A stretch of 6,472 nt of DNA from an uncultured Sphingomonas sp. Its GTDB lineage: Bacteria; Pseudomonadota; Alphaproteobacteria; Sphingomonadales; Sphingomonadaceae. The stretch is from NCBI GenBank assembly GCA_946886845.1, contig CAMPJH010000091.1, positions 1-6,472 of the forward strand, in the 5' to 3' direction. The position numbers and the translations under genes were made by a program. Shown here one piece after another: positions 4,678 to 6,472 of the stretch (positions are counted from its first letter, which is position 1; each line of letters starts with the position of its first letter). The notes beneath the pieces were generated by a model. That model was not told the origin of the DNA. It made no database searches and was given only the letters and a program-made list of their open reading frames with translations.

Positions 4678-6411
4678 ATGCTGATCGCGCTCCTCGCCTA
4701 TCTCGGCGGCGTGCTGACCATCCTCAGCCCGTGCATCCTTCCCGTGCTTCCGTTCGTCTTCGCACGAGGCGACCAGCCATTCAGGCGCAGCGGCCTGCCT
4801 TTGCTCGCCGGTATGGCGCTGACCTTTGCGCTCGTTGCAACCCTGGCGGCAGTCGGTGGCGGCTGGGTGGTTCGGGCCAACGAGATCGGCCGCTGGGCGG
4901 CGCTGGCGCTGCTGGCGCTGTTCGGGCTGGCGCTGATCTTCCCCGCCTTGTCCGACCGGATGACCCGCCCATTGGTCGCCTGGGGCTCGCGGCTGACCGA
5001 GAAGACCGGCGCCCAGCGCGGCATCGGCTCGTCGCTGCTGCTCGGGGTCGCGACCGGGCTGCTGTGGGCGCCGTGCGCGGGGCCGATTCTCGGGATCATC
5101 TTCACCACCGCCGCGCTCGAGGGGGCGAGCGCCAGCACGACCCTGTTGCTGCTCGCCTATGCCGCCGGTGCGGCGACGTCGCTTGGCCTAGCGCTGCTCG
5201 CCGGAGGCAGGATCTTCGCCCGGATGAAACGCTCGCTGGGCGCCGGCGAATGGATCAAGAAGATACTCGGCGTCGCGGTCCTGATTGGCGTCGCGGCGAT
5301 CGCCGCCGGGCTCGATACCCGAGTGCTCGCCAAGCTGTCGACGGCGCCGACCACCGCCATCGAAAGCGGCCTCGCGCGGCTGCTCGGGATGGAGGGCATG
5401 GACCAGTCGACGGCGACGACGACCGGCGAAGGCGGCCAGCTGGTGCTTCCGGTCGAAGGCGAGCTGCCGCCGCTCGACGGGATCGGCCCGTGGCTCAACT
5501 CGCCGCCGCTCAGCCGCGAGCAGCTCAAGGGCAAGGTCGTGCTGATCGACTTCTGGACCTACAGCTGCATCAATTGCCTGCGCTCGATCCCCTACGTGCG
5601 GGCCTGGCACGACCGCTATGCGAAGGACGGGCTGGTGGTGATCGGCGTCCACGCACCCGAATTCGCGTTCGAGCGCAGCCTCGACAATGTGCAAACTGCG
5701 GTCGCCGACCTCGGCATCCGCTACCCGATCGCGCTAGACAATGACTTTAAGCTGTGGCGCGCCTTCGACAATCATTACTGGCCGGCGCATTACTTCATCG
5801 ATGCCCAAGGGCACGTCCGCTACCACCATTTCGGCGAAGGCAAATATGCCGAATCCGAACGGGTCATCCGCCAGCTTTTGACCGAAGCCGGCCGTCCGCC
5901 GTCGGCGCAAATGGCCGGCGCGGCGGCAACCCAGGCGGCGGAAATGGCCGCGTCGGGCAAGGGCCGGTCGCCGGAGACTTATGTCGGCTACACTCGCGCC
6001 GACCGCTTGGTCTCTCCCGGCGGGCTGCAGAAGGACCGCTCCAAGACCTATTCAGTGCCTTCGACCCTGGAGCTCAACCAATGGGCGCTGGGCGGTCGGT
6101 GGACCGCCGGGCCGCAGGCGGCGAGGCTCGATTCCCCGGGCGGCCGAATCGCCTACCGCTTCCATGCCCGCGACCTGCATTTGGTGCTCGCTCCGGGTGA
6201 CGACGGAAGGCCGGTGCGGTTCAGGGTAACGATCGACGGCCGGGCGCCGGGCGCCGATGCAGGCGGCGACGTCAAGCCCGACGGAAGCGGGATCGTCACC
6301 GAGGAGCGCCTCTACCAGCTGGCGCGTCAGAAGGGCGACGTCGGCGAACGGACCTTCACCATCGAATTCCTCGACCCGGGCGTTCGCGCTTTCGCCTTCA
6401 CCTTCGGCTAG
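4678..6411 (+). CDS. DipZ-like thiol-disulfide protein: CcdA membrane domain fused to a TlpA-like thioredoxin domain
   Basis: This is a 577-residue inner-membrane protein. Residues about 4-212 form six hydrophobic helices of the CcdA/DsbD type, with paired cysteines in LTILSPCILP (Cys19) and LLWAPCAGP (Cys133). These pass electrons from cytoplasmic thioredoxin across the membrane. After a linker (about 213-275), residues about 276-405 are a TlpA/AhpC-like thioredoxin fold, with LIDFWTYSCINCLRSIPY carrying Cys297-x-x-Cys300 and the cis-proline region YWPAHYFID. Residues about 430-577 form the beta-rich C-terminal domain found in DipZ proteins, whose M. tuberculosis structure resembles a carbohydrate-binding module. 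The expected role is reducing periplasmic disulfides, possibly for cytochrome c maturation or repair of oxidised proteins; the partner is unknown. The start is supported by AAAGGA at eight bases. The TAG stop overlaps that of the convergent gene. Confidence 0.92.
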   Translation: MLIALLAYLGGVLTILSPCILPVLPFVFARGDQPFRRSGLPLLAGMALTFALVATLAAVGGGWVVRANEIGRWAALALLALFGLALIFPALSDRMTRPLVAWGSRLTEKTGAQRGIGSSLLLGVATGLLWAPCAGPILGIIFTTAALEGASASTTLLLLAYAAGAATSLGLALLAGGRIFARMKRSLGAGEWIKKILGVAVLIGVAAIAAGLDTRVLAKLSTAPTTAIESGLARLLGMEGMDQSTATTTGEGGQLVLPVEGELPPLDGIGPWLNSPPLSREQLKGKVVLIDFWTYSCINCLRSIPYVRAWHDRYAKDGLVVIGVHAPEFAFERSLDNVQTAVADLGIRYPIALDNDFKLWRAFDNHYWPAHYFIDAQGHVRYHHFGEGKYAESERVIRQLLTEAGRPPSAQMAGAAATQAAEMAASGKGRSPETYVGYTRADRLVSPGGLQKDRSKTYSVPSTLELNQWALGGRWTAGPQAARLDSPGGRIAYRFHARDLHLVLAPGDDGRPVRFRVTIDGRAPGADAGGDVKPDGSGIVTEERLYQLARQKGDVGERTFTIEFLDPGVRAFAFTFG

Positions 6412-6472
6412 CGACCGCCCGGTCGTTTCGGAACCGCCACCTTGGGCCCGCCGTTCAGGCGGCGGATGGAGC
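6408..6472 (-). CDS. C-terminal end of an unidentified protein (partial)
   Basis: On the - strand a frame open from the right edge encodes SIRRLNGGPKVAVPKRPGGR and stops at TAG (6410-6408). The basic, Gly/Pro-rich tail looks like a plausible protein end. Its stop overlaps the DipZ-like stop in one CTAG, the same arrangement as at the left end of the window. Twenty residues are too few to name a family; most of the gene lies outside. Confidence 0.45.
   Translation of the reverse strand, partial: SIRRLNGGPKVAVPKRPGGR
6412..6428 (+). terminator. Possible weak terminator after the DipZ-like gene
   Basis: CGACC pairs with GGTCG around the loop GCCC and is followed by TTT, directly after the stop codon. 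The stem is only five pairs and lies inside the convergent partial gene, so function is uncertain. Confidence 0.3.

Noticed and set aside
4610..4684. 24-codon ORF across the right repeat, overlapping the DipZ-like start
   Set aside because: GGAGG is only one base from the ATG, too close to work well, and the peptide is Arg-rich and featureless. It could still be tested as a coupling ORF.
4446..5744. 432-codon plus-strand ORF
   Set aside because: Out-of-frame shadow of the DipZ-like gene, with Arg-rich composition typical of the wrong frame in GC-rich DNA.

Overview
The window looks like chromosomal DNA from a sphingomonad-type alphaproteobacterium. It is GC-rich, and it carries a PhaR-type polyhydroxyalkanoate (PHA) regulator, a short PhaC-like hydrolase, a periplasmic P1 (S58) peptidase and a CcdA-TlpA (DipZ) fusion. 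The taxonomic call is an inference from gene style; no rRNA or other marker gene is present.

Left part (1-850). The last 24 codons of an ABC-transporter-like ATPase enter from the left on the + strand. They meet, in overlapping stop codons, a - strand gene for a Lys/Ala/Arg-rich basic protein whose frame is broken near position 246. Between 484 and 850 there is no ordinary gene. Instead the - strand shows a compact unit: a 15-base exact complement of the 16S rRNA 3' end used as a Shine-Dalgarno (SD) sequence, a 16-codon ORF, a hairpin with an anti-SD-like loop, and a strong hairpin followed by TTT. It could be a leader/attenuator for the basic-protein gene or a stand-alone small RNA or micro-peptide gene.

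Centre (851-3017). A - strand pair, phaR and a small secreted protein, is joined by an ATGA overlap. Divergently, on the + strand, lies a PhaC-like alpha/beta hydrolase with the Cys nucleophile box and likely Asp and His partners. If both ATG starts are right, the two divergent start codons overlap in one CATG. A complete tRNA-Arg(CCG) follows.

Right part (3018-6472). A P1-family peptidase with a signal peptide starts 40 bases after the tRNA. Its stop codon lies within a 23-base sequence that is repeated exactly 441 bases downstream. The DNA between the copies is about 56% GC, poorer than its neighbours, and holds one orphan gene for a small exported protein, which looks like an insertion. 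After the second repeat comes a three-part DipZ-like protein: a six-helix CcdA-type electron carrier, a thioredoxin-like domain with CxxC, and a C-terminal beta-rich domain. It ends in another CTAG stop overlap with the tail of a - strand gene running off the right edge.

Together the genes suggest PHA storage control (phaR, PhaC-like) next to envelope functions (secreted protein, periplasmic peptidase, thiol-disulfide exchange). No phage, insertion sequence, CRISPR array or defence system was recognised. The most unusual items are the perfect-SD micro-ORF unit and the repeat-flanked insert.
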